Notes: generated from the sequence alone by a model not told the origin. A DNA stretch of 64,000 nucleotides from Ardenticatenaceae bacterium (GCA_020634495.1 JACKBR010000015.1:31911-95910), one strand, 5' to 3'. Shown: positions 9,089-18,051, numbered from the stretch's first letter. A program made the numbers and translations.

Positions 9089-10162
9089 ATGCTCTGGCAA
9101 AAACGAGTGGCTTTTTTTCTGATTAGCTGCACCCTCTTCCTCTCAAGCTGCGCGGAAACGGCCGTTCCACAAGCAACGGCCGTTTCCCCAGCAGCGCCCA
9201 CGGAACAATTCACAACAACCATACCTGCCACCAACACCCCTTTGCCCGAACCCACAGAACTACCCCCAACCCAAACGGCCGTTCCGCCAACAGCCGCACC
9301 CCCACCCAGCCCCAGCCCAACGCCCGAAATTTGGCAAGAGCTGGCCAAAATGCCCACCTCTCGCTCAGAAATGTCGGCGGGGGTGATAGACGGCCGTATT
9401 TACGTGCCCGGCGGTTGGGACAATGGCTACGCGCAAACCACCGTTTTAGAAGTGTACGATCCGGCCAGCGACACCTGGTCAACTGCTGCCGATTTGCCCT
9501 ACCACGTGAACCATCACGCAACGGCCGTTTACAATAACGCGCTCTACGTCTTCGGGCCAGAGGCAGCCAGCCTGCGCTACGATCCCACCACAGACACCTG
9601 GGAAGAGCTGACCCCAATGCCTGAAGATCGATGGGCTGGCGCTGCGGCCGTTTTAGACGACTACATTTACTTTTTGGGCGGCAGCAGCAGCAATGCAGAC
9701 CTGCTGCGCTATGATCCGGCCACCGACAGCTGGACGCGCCTGGCCCCGCTGCTGCAACCACGGGAACACACCCAGGCTGTTGCCCTGGATGGCAAGCTTT
9801 ATGCGCTTGGCGGCCGTTGGGATCGCGGCCTAAACAGCGTAGAGCGCTACGATCCAGCCACCGACACCTGGACACGTGTCCCCAGCATGAAGCACCCACG
9901 CAGCGGCTTTGGTGCGGCCGTTTGGAATGGCAAAATTATCGTGGCGGGTGGCGAACTCCTCTCTCCTCTAGTCATCATCGACTCCCTGGAACTCTATGAC
10001 CCCGCTAAAAATCGCTGGGAATTGATGCCCATCTCCTTACCAGCTCCCCTGCATGGTCTACCCATCGCTGTTCTTAACGATACGCTTTATCTACTGGGTG
10101 GGTCTGGCCTGGCTGGTGATGTTTATAATCGAGGACGTGTCTTCCAGCTCTCCCTCAACTAA
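9089..10162 (+). CDS. Kelch-repeat beta-propeller lipoprotein
   Basis: Starting at the ATG at 9089, the 357-residue product has a lipoprotein signal (VAFFLISCTLFLSSC). A Thr/Pro/Ala-rich linker of about 80 residues follows, then about six Kelch repeats. Diagnostic pieces are GRIYVPGGWDNGY, LEVYDPASDTWS, DYIYFLGGSSSN, LRYDPATDSWTRLAPL, KLYALGGRW, VERYDPATDTWTRVPSM and LYLLGGSGLAG. The frame is open upstream to 8945, but only 9089 puts the signal peptide at the N-terminus; its ribosome binding site is weak. A surface-exposed propeller is expected, with binding partner unknown. Four ACGGCCGT copies fall in the linker and first blades. Confidence 0.82.
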   Translation: MLWQKRVAFFLISCTLFLSSCAETAVPQATAVSPAAPTEQFTTTIPATNTPLPEPTELPPTQTAVPPTAAPPPSPSPTPEIWQELAKMPTSRSEMSAGVIDGRIYVPGGWDNGYAQTTVLEVYDPASDTWSTAADLPYHVNHHATAVYNNALYVFGPEAASLRYDPTTDTWEELTPMPEDRWAGAAAVLDDYIYFLGGSSSNADLLRYDPATDSWTRLAPLLQPREHTQAVALDGKLYALGGRWDRGLNSVERYDPATDTWTRVPSMKHPRSGFGAAVWNGKIIVAGGELLSPLVIIDSLELYDPAKNRWELMPISLPAPLHGLPIAVLNDTLYLLGGSGLAGDVYNRGRVFQLSLN

Positions 10163-10474
10163 GCCCGTACTTCCCTGATCAACTCTGTTTTGAATTTCAA
10201 TATATCTTCATGCCTAGGGAATTTTGGCTATAGGTTAGATACAACCAACATATTATGCTTTATAAAATAAATTTCGATCCGAATAGTGGCCACAAAAGTT
10301 TGTGAGTTTAGGTTCAAACCCTCATGATTCTCATCTTCCGCTAGGCTATTTCGGAAGGATTTTAAACTAAGGGAAGTTTACATTTACCCATTTGAACATT
10401 TACTGATTCGGAAGCCATTCAACTCAGACAACGACTAAATTGGTGCTTTGATCAGATACTTTCTGAGGACGTTT
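10163..10474. other. Spacer with a degenerate copy of the CACAGAGG repeat
   Basis: About 310 AT-rich bases without a gene. Bases 10281-10365 (GTGGCCACAAAAGTTTGTG, then GAGTTTAGGTTCAAACC, ending TTTCGGAAGGAT) match, with decay, the 95-bp element found at 20592-20686 and, inverted, at 39508-39608. No tRNA is present even though GGTTCAAA resembles a T-loop. The promoter for the downstream kinase is probably here but cannot be fixed. Confidence 0.55.
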
Positions 10475-13038
10475 ATGCTGCAAGATTTGCGCACATCGCT
10501 ACGTAGTCCACAATTTACAGACCCCGAAAACACACGCACTGCCCGGCTAGTTTGGGCAATGAACCTCATCTTCCTGGTAGGCACTTTTTTTGTCTGCATC
10601 TTATTCGTCTATTTTTTCCAGCAAGAATGGTGGCTGTCGCTCACAATTTTTACGGTCGTTTCTTGTCTTACGCTAGGTTCCCTTTACCTGCTGCAAAAGA
10701 AGCGTTTAAACGATGCCAGCCATCTTCTTACTTTCAATTTTTACATTGGCTTATTGATCAACGCCTGGTTTTATGGCGGTTTGCGCAATATCAATGGTGC
10801 CGCCTTTATTATTTTGTTAATCATTTCAGGTTTGCTTTTAGGCACGCGCATTTTACATCGCTACCTTTTTATTTCTGTGCTTACAATAATCGTCCTTTAT
10901 CATCTGGAACGATTGGCCTGCTTGAAAATACAGATATGCCCCCCATCCACTTTACCGATATGGGGATTGTGCTGGCCGCGTTGTGCATTTCTGGGGCTTT
11001 GCTCCATTCAGCCATCAGCAGCATAGACAAAGGTTACCTGCTGCTCAATTCGGCGCTGCTTACCTTAAAACGCACCACTGTTTCAAAAACATATGTAGAC
11101 AACATCATCGAAGCCATGCAGGATATGTTGTTTGTCATTACGCCAGACACGCGCATAGAAAAAATAAATCAGGCTGTGGTTCATTTGTTAGGGTATGATG
11201 AAACTGATTTATTGGGCCAACCTTTACAAATGATTTTAGCGCCAGAAGATCGCCAGCTTTGGCAGCCCCCCGGCTCCAAGTCTGATTCGTCGCGGTTTAT
11301 GATGCGGGACAAAGAAATGCGAATGGTGGCGAAGGATGGGCGAATTATTTATACGGCCGTATCCACCGCCATCATGCAAGAAAAAGATGCAGGAACCAGC
11401 AACTGCCGCATGGTCTGCGTAGCCAACGACATCACCGAACGAAAAAAGTTTGAAAACGAACTAAAAATCGCCAAAATCGCCGCCGAAGAAGCAGATCGGG
11501 CCAAGTCTGACTTTCTGGCCAGCATGAGCCATGAAATTCGCACCCCGCTCAATGCCGTCATCGGCATGACCAGCCTGCTGCTAGATACCCCCCTGACAGC
11601 AGAACAAGAAGATTTTGTCACAACCACCCGCAACAGCGGTGCAGGGCTGCTGGACATCATCAACGACATTCTCGATTATTCCAAAATTGATTCCGGCAAA
11701 TTGGAAATGGAAAACGAACCGTTTATTTTGCGCGAGTGCGTTGAAGAGGCTACTGACCTCCTGGCAGCTCAGGCTGCGGCCAAAAACCTTTACCTGCACA
11801 GCTACATCGAACCAAACCTCCCCCAAATTGTTCAGGGCGATATTTTACGGCTGCGCCAAATTCTGGTTAATCTGTTGGGCAATGCCGTCAAATTTACCAG
11901 CCAGGGAGAAGTCAACCTTTGGGTAGGCGGCCATGCCACCGCAGACACCTACGAGCTTTCCTTCCAAATTCGGGACACCGGCATTGGCATACCCCAAGAC
12001 CGCCAAAAATATCTGTTCGAGCCATTCCGCCAAATTGATTCATCCACCACCCGAAAATTTGGCGGAACCGGACTCGGTTTAGCCATCAGCAAACGCCTGG
12101 TTGAGCTAATGGGCGGCAAAATTTGGCTAGAAAGCCAGCCCAATCAGGGCACGGTATTCCAATTTACCATCCAGGTAAACACCCTTCCGGGCGAAACAAC
12201 CAATGGGCACACCATCTCCCAGCCATTTTTAGGCAAGCGCGTTCTTCTTGGCCATCCAAATATGACAAGCCAGGGAGTTCTTAGTCATTACTTACACCGC
12301 TGGGGTGCTCAGGTCATGTGCGCTGGCACAGCACAGAAATATTTAGAGCTGCTCCAAAACCATCAACCCGCGTTTGACCTGCTGCTGTTGGATTACCTGA
12401 TCTTGAAAAATGAAAACGGGGAAATTTTGCAGGCTGTTCAAGAAGCTGTGCCAAATAGTGAGCTTATTCTGCTCACGCCACTGGGGCAGCAAATAAGCCT
12501 CCCCCAAAACAAGATCAGGCACTCTACGCTGAACCAACCCTACCGCCTGGCTCAGCTGCATCAATCGCTCCATACAGCATTTAACAAAACGGGCAGCACT
12601 CCCCAAGCCCGGATAACATCTTCAGCACAATCACGCTTTAACAACAGTTTAGGCATTGATCATCCCCTGCGTATTTTGCTGGCCGAAGATAATCTCATCA
12701 ATCGGAAAGTTGCCCTACGCATGTTGGAGCGTTTGGGGTACTCGGCTGATGTGGCCACCAACGGCGTGGAAGCAGTACAGGCTTTGGCCAATCAGCTTTA
12801 CGATCTCATTCTGATGGACATTCAAATGCCAGAAATGGATGGGATTCAGGCAACACAGCAGATTCGCCGGGAGCTGGAACCTCAGCAGCAGCCGCGCATT
12901 GTGGCGGTTACCGCCAATGCGCTGATGGGCGACCGCGAATCATATCTTGCCAGCGGCATGGATGATTATGTGAGCAAACCCATTAAGGTGGAGGAACTCA
13001 TACGAGTGCTGCAAAATAGCCAGCCATTGTCAGGGTAG
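10475..13038 (+). pseudogene. Hybrid sensor histidine kinase, interrupted by one frameshift
   Basis: The first part (from ATG 10475, with TGAGGA upstream) encodes about five hydrophobic segments (MNLIFLVGTFFVCILFVYFF and others). At about 10900-10912 the sense continues in the -1 frame (LLENTDMPPIHFTDMGIVLA). The domains after that are PAS (about 11090-11440, ending DITERKK), HisKA ([14 protein letters not shown]), HATPase (NLLGNAVKFT, DTGIGIP, GGTGLGLAIS), a degenerate receiver lacking clear acidic residues (FDLLLLDYL), and a complete receiver (LLAEDN, DLILMDIQMPEMDG, VTANA, SKPI). There is no HPt domain. It could be a real inactivated gene or a one-base assembly error, since the kinase part is intact. 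Only one ACGGCCGT copy (11353) is present. Confidence 0.8.
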
Positions 13039-13085
13039 ACGCTGGCCCCAAAAGCCACAGGTTTGTACTAAACGCAGTCGAAATA

Positions 13086-13118
13086 GGGAGAATATCGAGG
13101 CTTTGAATCTAAGCAAGT
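13086..13118. repeat. Fragment of the CACAGAGG repeat family
   Basis: GGGAGAATATCGAGGCTTTG followed by AATCTAAG resembles GAGAATTCAGAGGCTTTG plus CACCTAAAC in the element at 39508-39608. It lies between the histidine kinase stop and the lspA remnant. Short and decayed. Confidence 0.35.
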
Positions 13119-13139
13119 AATTTTCGAAGAGGTATTTGG

Positions 13140-13502
13140 CTAAAGAGGGTGAGAAACGGCCGTTTCCCGCCCACGTCGCTCCCACAGCCAACTCCCCAAA
13201 AGAATCAGAATCACACCCAGGTGAATCATCACATCTGCCACATTAAATATTCCCTGGCGTAACGGCGTTTGAATAAAATCCAAAACCTCCCCCACAAAAA
13301 TCCGATCCACCAGATTGCCCAGCGCACCACCAATCAGCACCGCCAGACCCAGCCGCAGCAGCCACGCCTGCCGGGGCAGGCGCACCAGGTAAACAAATAG
13401 CCCCAGCATCAAAAAAAGCGTCAACCAACCCACCACCGGCCCAATACCCTGAAACAAACCAAAAGCAATCCCACGATTATAGGCCGCTCGAATAGTCAGC
13501 CG
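13140..13502 (-). pseudogene. lspA: N-terminally truncated signal peptidase II (LspA-like)
   Basis: The readable frame gives NRGIAFGLFQ, GGALGNLVDRIFVGEVLDFI, and GIFNVADVMIHLGVILILL. These match the conserved LspA motifs, including both catalytic aspartates (in NLVDRI and FNVAD). LspA is a membrane aspartic peptidase of 150-170 residues that cleaves prolipoprotein signal peptides. Here the first transmembrane helix and its DQxTK motif are missing. The frame is closed by TAG at 13503-13505 only nine codons before NRGIAF, and no ATG is available; the only alternative, TTG at 13457, would cut that motif. A remnant is the best explanation. The many lipoproteins in this window imply a functional lspA elsewhere. 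Confidence 0.65.
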
Positions 13503-13651
13503 CTATTGATGCCATGTTGTTGGCGGCCGGCGGCCAATCATCTCACCCTCACCAATTTGGCGCTATTTGCGCCTAAAAAATGCCAAAATTTAGGATTATG
13601 ATATGCTTGCTGGCGATAAATGACGAATCTACCCAAAATTGAAGATTGGCG

Positions 13652-13685
13652 CGGTCACAACGCAAACCTGTTGTGACCGTTTTTT
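13652..13685 (+). terminator. Intrinsic terminator or attenuator upstream of prfC
   Basis: A perfect 10-bp stem (CGGTCACAAC at 13652-13661, GTTGTGACCG at 13670-13679) with an eight-base loop is followed directly by six Ts. No plus-strand gene ends nearby; the closest stop is 600 bases upstream at 13038. The hairpin is 88 bases before the prfC start, so it could end a short leader transcript. A TATGAT-like -10 lies near 13598. Confidence 0.7.
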
Positions 13686-13702
13686 ATGCCAAACTGAAAA
13701 TC

Positions 13703-13762
13703 GACCACAGAGGGTACAGAGGGAAAAGAGAAACCGCAAATATCTCCGTGTCCTCTGTGGCA
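13703..13762. repeat. Short copy of the CACAGAGG inverted-repeat family
   Basis: The ends ACCACAGAGGGTACAGAGGG and GTGTCCTCTGTGGC are inverted copies that can fold into a hairpin. This is a shortened relative of the 95-bp elements at 20592 and 39508. It ends ten bases before the prfC start codon, leaving no room for a normal ribosome binding site. Confidence 0.55.
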
Positions 13763-13772
13763 AAACAAAAAA

Positions 13773-15377
13773 ATGAGTGAAGAAACAACAATCATCAATC
13801 CAGAAGCGCTCAAAAAGCAAATTAATGCCCGGCGCACGTTTGCCATCATCTCCCACCCTGATGCGGGGAAGACAACGCTGACCGAAAAGCTGCTGCTGTA
13901 CGGCAACGCCATCCACCTGGCAGGCAGCGTACGCGCCCGCCGCAACCAGCGCTCCGCCACTTCTGACTGGATGAAAATGGAGCAGGAGCGAGGCATATCG
14001 ATTACCTCGACCGTGCTGCAATTTCCGTATAAAGACCATGTGGTGAATCTGCTGGACACGCCCGGCCACCAGGACTTTTCTGAAGATACCTACCGCACGC
14101 TTACGGCCGCAGACTGTGCCGTGATGGTTTTGGATGCGGCCAAAGGGGTGGAAGAGCAAACGCTGAAGCTGTTTGAAGTGTGCCGCCGTCGTGGCATTCC
14201 GGTTTTCACCTTCATCAACAAGATGGATCGTCCTGCGCAGGACCCGCTGGGGCTGTTGGACGAGGTAGAGACGGTGCTAAACATGCAGCCGGTGCCCATG
14301 AATTGGCCCATCGGCGACGGCGATACGTTTATGGGTGTTTACGACCGCAAAAGCGAAGATGTGCATTTATTTGACCGCACCGCCCACAACCAGACAATTT
14401 CGCCAGAGTACATCACCTCGCTGGACGATCCGCGCATTGAGGCGGGCATCAGTGACTTTCAGTTTGAAGAGTTGCAGCTAAACATTGGCCTGCTGGATGA
14501 GCTGGCTGAGTATGATCATGAGAAGTTTTTGCGCGGGGAGCAAACGGCCGTTTACTTCGGCAGCGCGTTAACCAATTTTGGCGTTCAGCTCTTTTTAGAC
14601 GATTTTGTTAAGATGGCTCCGCCACCCAGCAGCTACCCCAGCGACGCGGGTGAAATCGACCCGGTTTCGCCCGGATTCTCTGGCTTTGTCTTCAAGATTC
14701 AGGCGAACATGGACCCCCGACACCGGGACAGCGTGGCCTTTTTGCGAATTTGCAGCGGCCGTTTCGAGCGCAACGTCCAGGTGAAACATCCCAAAACAGG
14801 CAAGCTGCTCAAGCTCTCCCGCACCTACACCTTCTTCGCCGACGAGCGCGCGGTGGTGGATGAGGCCTACGCAGGCGACATCATTGGCCTGCCCGGCAAC
14901 CGGGAATTTGGCATTGGCGACACCATCAGCAGCGACGGCGATTTTAGCTTTGCCCCCATTCCGCGCTTTGCCGCCGAGCATTATGCCCGGCTCATCAATC
15001 TGGACGTGGGCAAGCAAAAGCAGTTTCTCAAAGGGATTCACCAGTTGGAGTCTGAAGGGGCGATGCAGGTGCTTTATGAAACGGAAGCAACGCGGCGCGA
15101 TCCCATTTTGGCGGTAGTTGGCGTGTTGCAGTTTGAGGTGGTGCAGGCGCGGCTGGAGAATGAGTACAATGTTAAAACCAAGCTAGAACCGCTGCCGCAC
15201 CAGCTTTCCCGCTGGGTTGAAGGGCCGCAGGATCAAATTGACCAGCTGCCCTGGCGTTACGGCATGATGCGCACTGAGGATGTAGACGGCCGTCTGGTCG
15301 CCCTCTTCTCTTCCCCCCATGAGTTAAGCTTTTACAGCGAGAAGTACCCGGATATTCAGTTTCTCAGTATTCAGTAG
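13773..15377 (+). CDS. prfC: Peptide chain release factor 3
   Basis: The 534-residue protein is a full-length RF3, the translational GTPase that recycles RF1/RF2 from the ribosome after termination. It shows the G1 loop SHPDAGKTTLTEKLLLYG, the RF3-typical GSVRARRNQRSATSDWMKME, G2/G3 RGISITSTVLQF and LLDTPGHQDFSEDTYRTL, and G4 FINKMDRPAQDP. The C-terminal domain has AVVGVLQFEVVQARLENEYN. The ATG at 13773 follows an A-run without a visible ribosome binding site. The last residues (LSIQ) and stop codon are formed by a CAGTAATC-type repeat. Confidence in identity is high. Confidence 0.96.
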   Translation: MSEETTIINPEALKKQINARRTFAIISHPDAGKTTLTEKLLLYGNAIHLAGSVRARRNQRSATSDWMKMEQERGISITSTVLQFPYKDHVVNLLDTPGHQDFSEDTYRTLTAADCAVMVLDAAKGVEEQTLKLFEVCRRRGIPVFTFINKMDRPAQDPLGLLDEVETVLNMQPVPMNWPIGDGDTFMGVYDRKSEDVHLFDRTAHNQTISPEYITSLDDPRIEAGISDFQFEELQLNIGLLDELAEYDHEKFLRGEQTAVYFGSALTNFGVQLFLDDFVKMAPPPSSYPSDAGEIDPVSPGFSGFVFKIQANMDPRHRDSVAFLRICSGRFERNVQVKHPKTGKLLKLSRTYTFFADERAVVDEAYAGDIIGLPGNREFGIGDTISSDGDFSFAPIPRFAAEHYARLINLDVGKQKQFLKGIHQLESEGAMQVLYETEATRRDPILAVVGVLQFEVVQARLENEYNVKTKLEPLPHQLSRWVEGPQDQIDQLPWRYGMMRTEDVDGRLVALFSSPHELSFYSEKYPDIQFLSIQ

Positions 15378-15441
15378 GTCAGTGTTCAGTGGGTCAGTAA
15401 ACTGATTACTGATTACTGTTTCACTGATAACTGATTACTGA
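15365..15441. repeat. CAGTAATC-unit hairpin repeat
   Basis: CAGTATTCAGTAGGTCAGTG and later units on one side face ACTGATTACTGATTACTG on the other. The whole element is built of C-A-G-T-A-A-T-C units and can fold back on itself. It spans the end of prfC and the end of the convergent cbiO and supplies the stop codons of both. A relative lies at 34703-34788. Confidence 0.7.
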
Positions 15442-16210
15442 CAACAGGCATTTCCAGGCCGTGTTCTTCTAAAAAGGCTACATCGCGGAGCAGAACGGCC
15501 GTATCCCCATCCGCCACCACGCGCCCTTCATCCATCACAATCATGCGGGGGAACAGCTCCTGCACCAGCAGCATGTCGTGCGTCGAAACCAGCATCGTCA
15601 GCGGCAGCTCGCGCAGCAGCTCAATCAGTGAACGCCTGGCGCGCGGGTCTAGTCCCGCCGATGGCTCATCCAGCACCAAAATCTCTGGGTCCATTGACAG
15701 CACCGTAGCAATGGCCACCCGCTTCTTTTGCCCAATGCTCAGATGATGCGATAACCGTTCACCAAAGCCAGCCATGCCCACCTGCGCCAGCGCCGTTTCC
15801 ACCCGCTGGCGCACTTCTGCCTCTGGATAGCCCATGTGCAGCGGGCCAAAAGCCACGTCATCAAAAACCGTTGGGGAGAAAAGCTGATCGTCTGGGTTTT
15901 GGAATACCATGCCCACTTTGCTGCGGATCAGCGGCAGATTTTCTTTGCGAATGGGCAAGCCCGCCACAGCCAACGTGCCATCGCCAGCCAGCAGGCCATT
16001 CAAATGGAGCATGAGCGTGCTTTTGCCCGCCCCGTTTGGCCCCACCAGCGCCACCTTCTCCCCGGCCCCAATCGACAGCGAAACGGTGTGCAGCGCCTGG
16101 TGGCCATCCGGGTAGTCAAAGCTCAAATTGGCAACTTCCAGAGTGGGCCTGACGGCTCCGTTGGTGGACGGCCGTTGGCTTAAAATATCAGTTTCATGAA
16201 CAATTGGCAT
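15413..16210 (-). CDS. cbiO: ECF transporter ATPase, cobalt/nickel type (CbiO)
   Basis: The 265-residue ABC ATPase has Walker A (LVGPNGAGKSTLMLHLNGLL), Q-loop (GMVFQNPDDQLF), signature (LSIGQKKRVAIATVL), Walker B (EILVLDEPSAGLDP) and switch histidine (LVSTHD). The QNPDDQLF form is characteristic of energy-coupling-factor ATPases. It drives transport through the CbiQ-CbiM proteins encoded just upstream in the same direction, probably for nickel or cobalt. The ATG has CTGGAGT upstream. Its C-terminal nine or so residues (SNQLSVKQ) are encoded by the CAGTAATC repeat shared with prfC. Confidence 0.92.
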   Translation of the reverse strand: MPIVHETDILSQRPSTNGAVRPTLEVANLSFDYPDGHQALHTVSLSIGAGEKVALVGPNGAGKSTLMLHLNGLLAGDGTLAVAGLPIRKENLPLIRSKVGMVFQNPDDQLFSPTVFDDVAFGPLHMGYPEAEVRQRVETALAQVGMAGFGERLSHHLSIGQKKRVAIATVLSMDPEILVLDEPSAGLDPRARRSLIELLRELPLTMLVSTHDMLLVQELFPRMIVMDEGRVVADGDTAVLLRDVAFLEEHGLEMPVVSNQLSVKQ

Positions 16211-16224
16211 GATTACTCCAGGTT

Positions 16225-16246
16225 GGTCAATTTTTAAAAATTGACC
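16225..16246 (-). repeat. 22-bp perfect palindrome (GGTCAATTTTT/AAAAATTGACC) before cbiO
   Basis: The two 11-base halves are exact inverse complements. The palindrome overlaps the cbiQ stop codon and ends 14 bases before the cbiO ATG. The same sequence with one change, plus matching flanks (GTAG before, CAAC after), occurs at 30313-30334 before ftcD in the same orientation relative to its gene. It could be an operator or an RNA hairpin acting on translation. Confidence 0.75.
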
Positions 16247-17043
16247 TACAGAATGCGCCCAATTAGCTGCAAACCAATAATTAGCAGCAGACCCAATGTT
16301 AGTAATGACCAGTCACGACCGGTCATGATGTGGGGATTCATCGTCAGCAGCTGGCCGCGATAGCCCCGCGCCAGCATGGCGTTGTACACCTTGTCGCTGC
16401 GTTCAAAGCTGCGCACAAAAAGCTGGCCCGCCATGTTGCCCGTCACTTTGGCCCGCCAAAAAACGGTGCCGCCATGCTTGCCATCATTCACCAACCGGGC
16501 GCTGCGCGCCTCACGCGCCCGCAGCAGCCGCAGCGCCTCATCCACCAGCACAAACAGGTAGCGATACATGAAGCTGATGATGGAAATGAGAATGGCGGGA
16601 ACTTTGAGGTGGCGCAGGGCGTGCATCATGTCGGGAAATTGGGTGGTGGCCGTGAGCAAAATGGCCGCCTGCACCGACAGCCAGCTACGAATGACAATGC
16701 TGGCAAAACGCACCAACCCCGCATCGCTGATGGTGATGGTGCGGCTGCCCCAGACCCAACTGGCCACCGGATCACCGGGCTGCACAAAAATGACGGTTAT
16801 CGCCGCCAGGGCAAATGGCAGGGCAATAAACGACCGCTTAAACAGGTAGCCAAAGCGAAAATGAGCCGTTCGGTTGATAATCAGCAATAGAAGCCAGGCA
16901 GCCAGGAAGGCCAGCCAACGGCCGTCTGGCAACAGCACATTAGAGATGATAAAGAGCAGGGTAAACACCACCTTCACTCTTGGATCAAGTTTATGAATGG
17001 GGCTGCTGCCCGTTTGGTAGCGATCAAACGTGTTGACGTGCAA
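16246..17043 (-). CDS. cbiQ: ECF transporter T component, cobalt/nickel type (CbiQ)
   Basis: The 265-residue protein has the multi-helix layout of EcfT/CbiQ. It carries the two cytoplasmic Ala-Arg-Gly-type coupling motifs, seen here as LRAREARSARL and MLARGYRG, that contact the ATPases. HKLDPRVKVVFTLLFI at the N-terminus is typical. The start is TTG at 17043, supported by GAGG seven bases upstream; no ATG is available in this part of the frame. It lies 19 bases after cbiM and 35 bases before cbiO, so a cbiM-cbiQ-cbiO operon is very likely. Confidence 0.9.
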   Translation of the reverse strand: MHVNTFDRYQTGSSPIHKLDPRVKVVFTLLFIISNVLLPDGRWLAFLAAWLLLLIINRTAHFRFGYLFKRSFIALPFALAAITVIFVQPGDPVASWVWGSRTITISDAGLVRFASIVIRSWLSVQAAILLTATTQFPDMMHALRHLKVPAILISIISFMYRYLFVLVDEALRLLRAREARSARLVNDGKHGGTVFWRAKVTGNMAGQLFVRSFERSDKVYNAMLARGYRGQLLTMNPHIMTGRDWSLLTLGLLLIIGLQLIGRIL

Positions 17044-17062
17044 AAGATTTCCTCGTTAGCGT

Positions 17063-17998
17063 TTAGCGACGCAGCAGGCGACCTAACCCAAAGGTAACGG
17101 CCGCAACCACCAGCGCCCCCACAATGCCAGCCAAAATAGTAGAAAGTCCCGTCTCACCCAAACCAGGAATGGTGTAATCTGGCAAAATTTGGAAGGGGGC
17201 GTTTACGGCCGTATCCAAAAAACCAGCCTGCCCCGCCACCCACTCCAAACCATCTGGCGACCCGGAAGCAAAGGGAGCCAGCAGCACCACCAGCAGCGCC
17301 AAAACAATGCCCGATACAATCCATTTACCGCTGCCCGCAGGGGCATCGTCTGTGAGCAATTGCGGGCGAGTTTGCATGATGAAGCTGAGCGCCGCCACGG
17401 TGATGAGCGCCTCGCCCAGACCAATAAGCGCATGGACGCCCAGCATGGCAGGCACGGCCAGCGCCAGTGATGTGGTGCCGCTAAAGCCCAGGAGCAATGC
17501 CGTAACCAAAGCGGCCGTCATCACAGAGAGCCAGGCAGCAACGGCCGTAACCCCAAGCTTTACCTGGCGTGATTGGTTTTTCACCATCTGGAACAGCCCA
17601 TACCCCATAAACCCAGGCACGATGCCCATAATAAGAATATTGGCTCCCATCACAACCAGTCCACCATCTTGAAAAATGAGCGCTTGCAGGCTGATAACGG
17701 CCGTCATGGCCAGCACGCCAACCCACGGCCCCAGCACCACAAACGCCAGCGTTGCCCCAATCAGGTGGCCAGACGTGCCGCCCGCCACCGGAAAGTTGAG
17801 CATCTGCCCGGCAAAAATGAACGCCGCCATGATGCCCGCCAGCGGCACCAACCGCTCATCAAAATCCTGCTGCGCCTGCCTGACGGCAAAATAAAGCACA
17901 ATCAGCGTCACCACCCAGCACAGGCCAGAAATGGGAATATTCAAAAAACCATCGGGAACATGCAGCAGTTGAATCCCTGCCAGAAATAATGAATGCAT
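17063..17998 (-). CDS. cbiM: ECF substrate-binding permease CbiM with C-terminal PDGLE (CbiN-like) domain
   Basis: The 311-residue protein has the CbiM/NikM core with LLHVPDGFLNIPISG near the start, FPVAGGTSGHLIGATLAFVV and HALIGLGEALIT. The C-terminus has a CbiN-like PDGLE segment (ASGSPDGLEWVAG) and a last helix, so CbiM and CbiN functions are fused. In characterised NikM/CbiM the N-terminal Met-His pair binds the metal. Here the equivalent His is residue 13 of the ATG-started product. A CTG at 17965 with AGGGA upstream would restore the usual start. Substrate is nickel or cobalt, undecided. Confidence 0.9.
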   Translation of the reverse strand: MHSLFLAGIQLLHVPDGFLNIPISGLCWVVTLIVLYFAVRQAQQDFDERLVPLAGIMAAFIFAGQMLNFPVAGGTSGHLIGATLAFVVLGPWVGVLAMTAVISLQALIFQDGGLVVMGANILIMGIVPGFMGYGLFQMVKNQSRQVKLGVTAVAAWLSVMTAALVTALLLGFSGTTSLALAVPAMLGVHALIGLGEALITVAALSFIMQTRPQLLTDDAPAGSGKWIVSGIVLALLVVLLAPFASGSPDGLEWVAGQAGFLDTAVNAPFQILPDYTIPGLGETGLSTILAGIVGALVVAAVTFGLGRLLRR

Positions 17999-18018
17999 TG
18001 CCTGATTCTCCTTAATTT

Positions 18019-18051
18019 AGGTGCGACGCACTTTCGAAGTGCCTCGCACCT
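18019..18051. repeat. Hairpin between fur-like gene and cbiM
   Basis: AGGTGCGA and TCGCACCT (8 bp) plus inner GCACTT and AAGTGC (6 bp) form a nearly continuous stem with one C-C mismatch and a TCG loop. It lies in the 60-base gap between the regulator and cbiM. It may attenuate read-through or may be another dispersed repeat. Confidence 0.6.

Noticed and set aside
9210..9899. 229-codon minus-strand frame
   Set aside because: Antisense to the Kelch lipoprotein, rich in Arg/Trp/Cys as expected of a shadow.
10308..10320. tRNA T-loop-like GGTTCAAACC (also near 20630)
   Set aside because: No acceptor or anticodon stems can be drawn around it; it is part of the CACAGAGG repeat.
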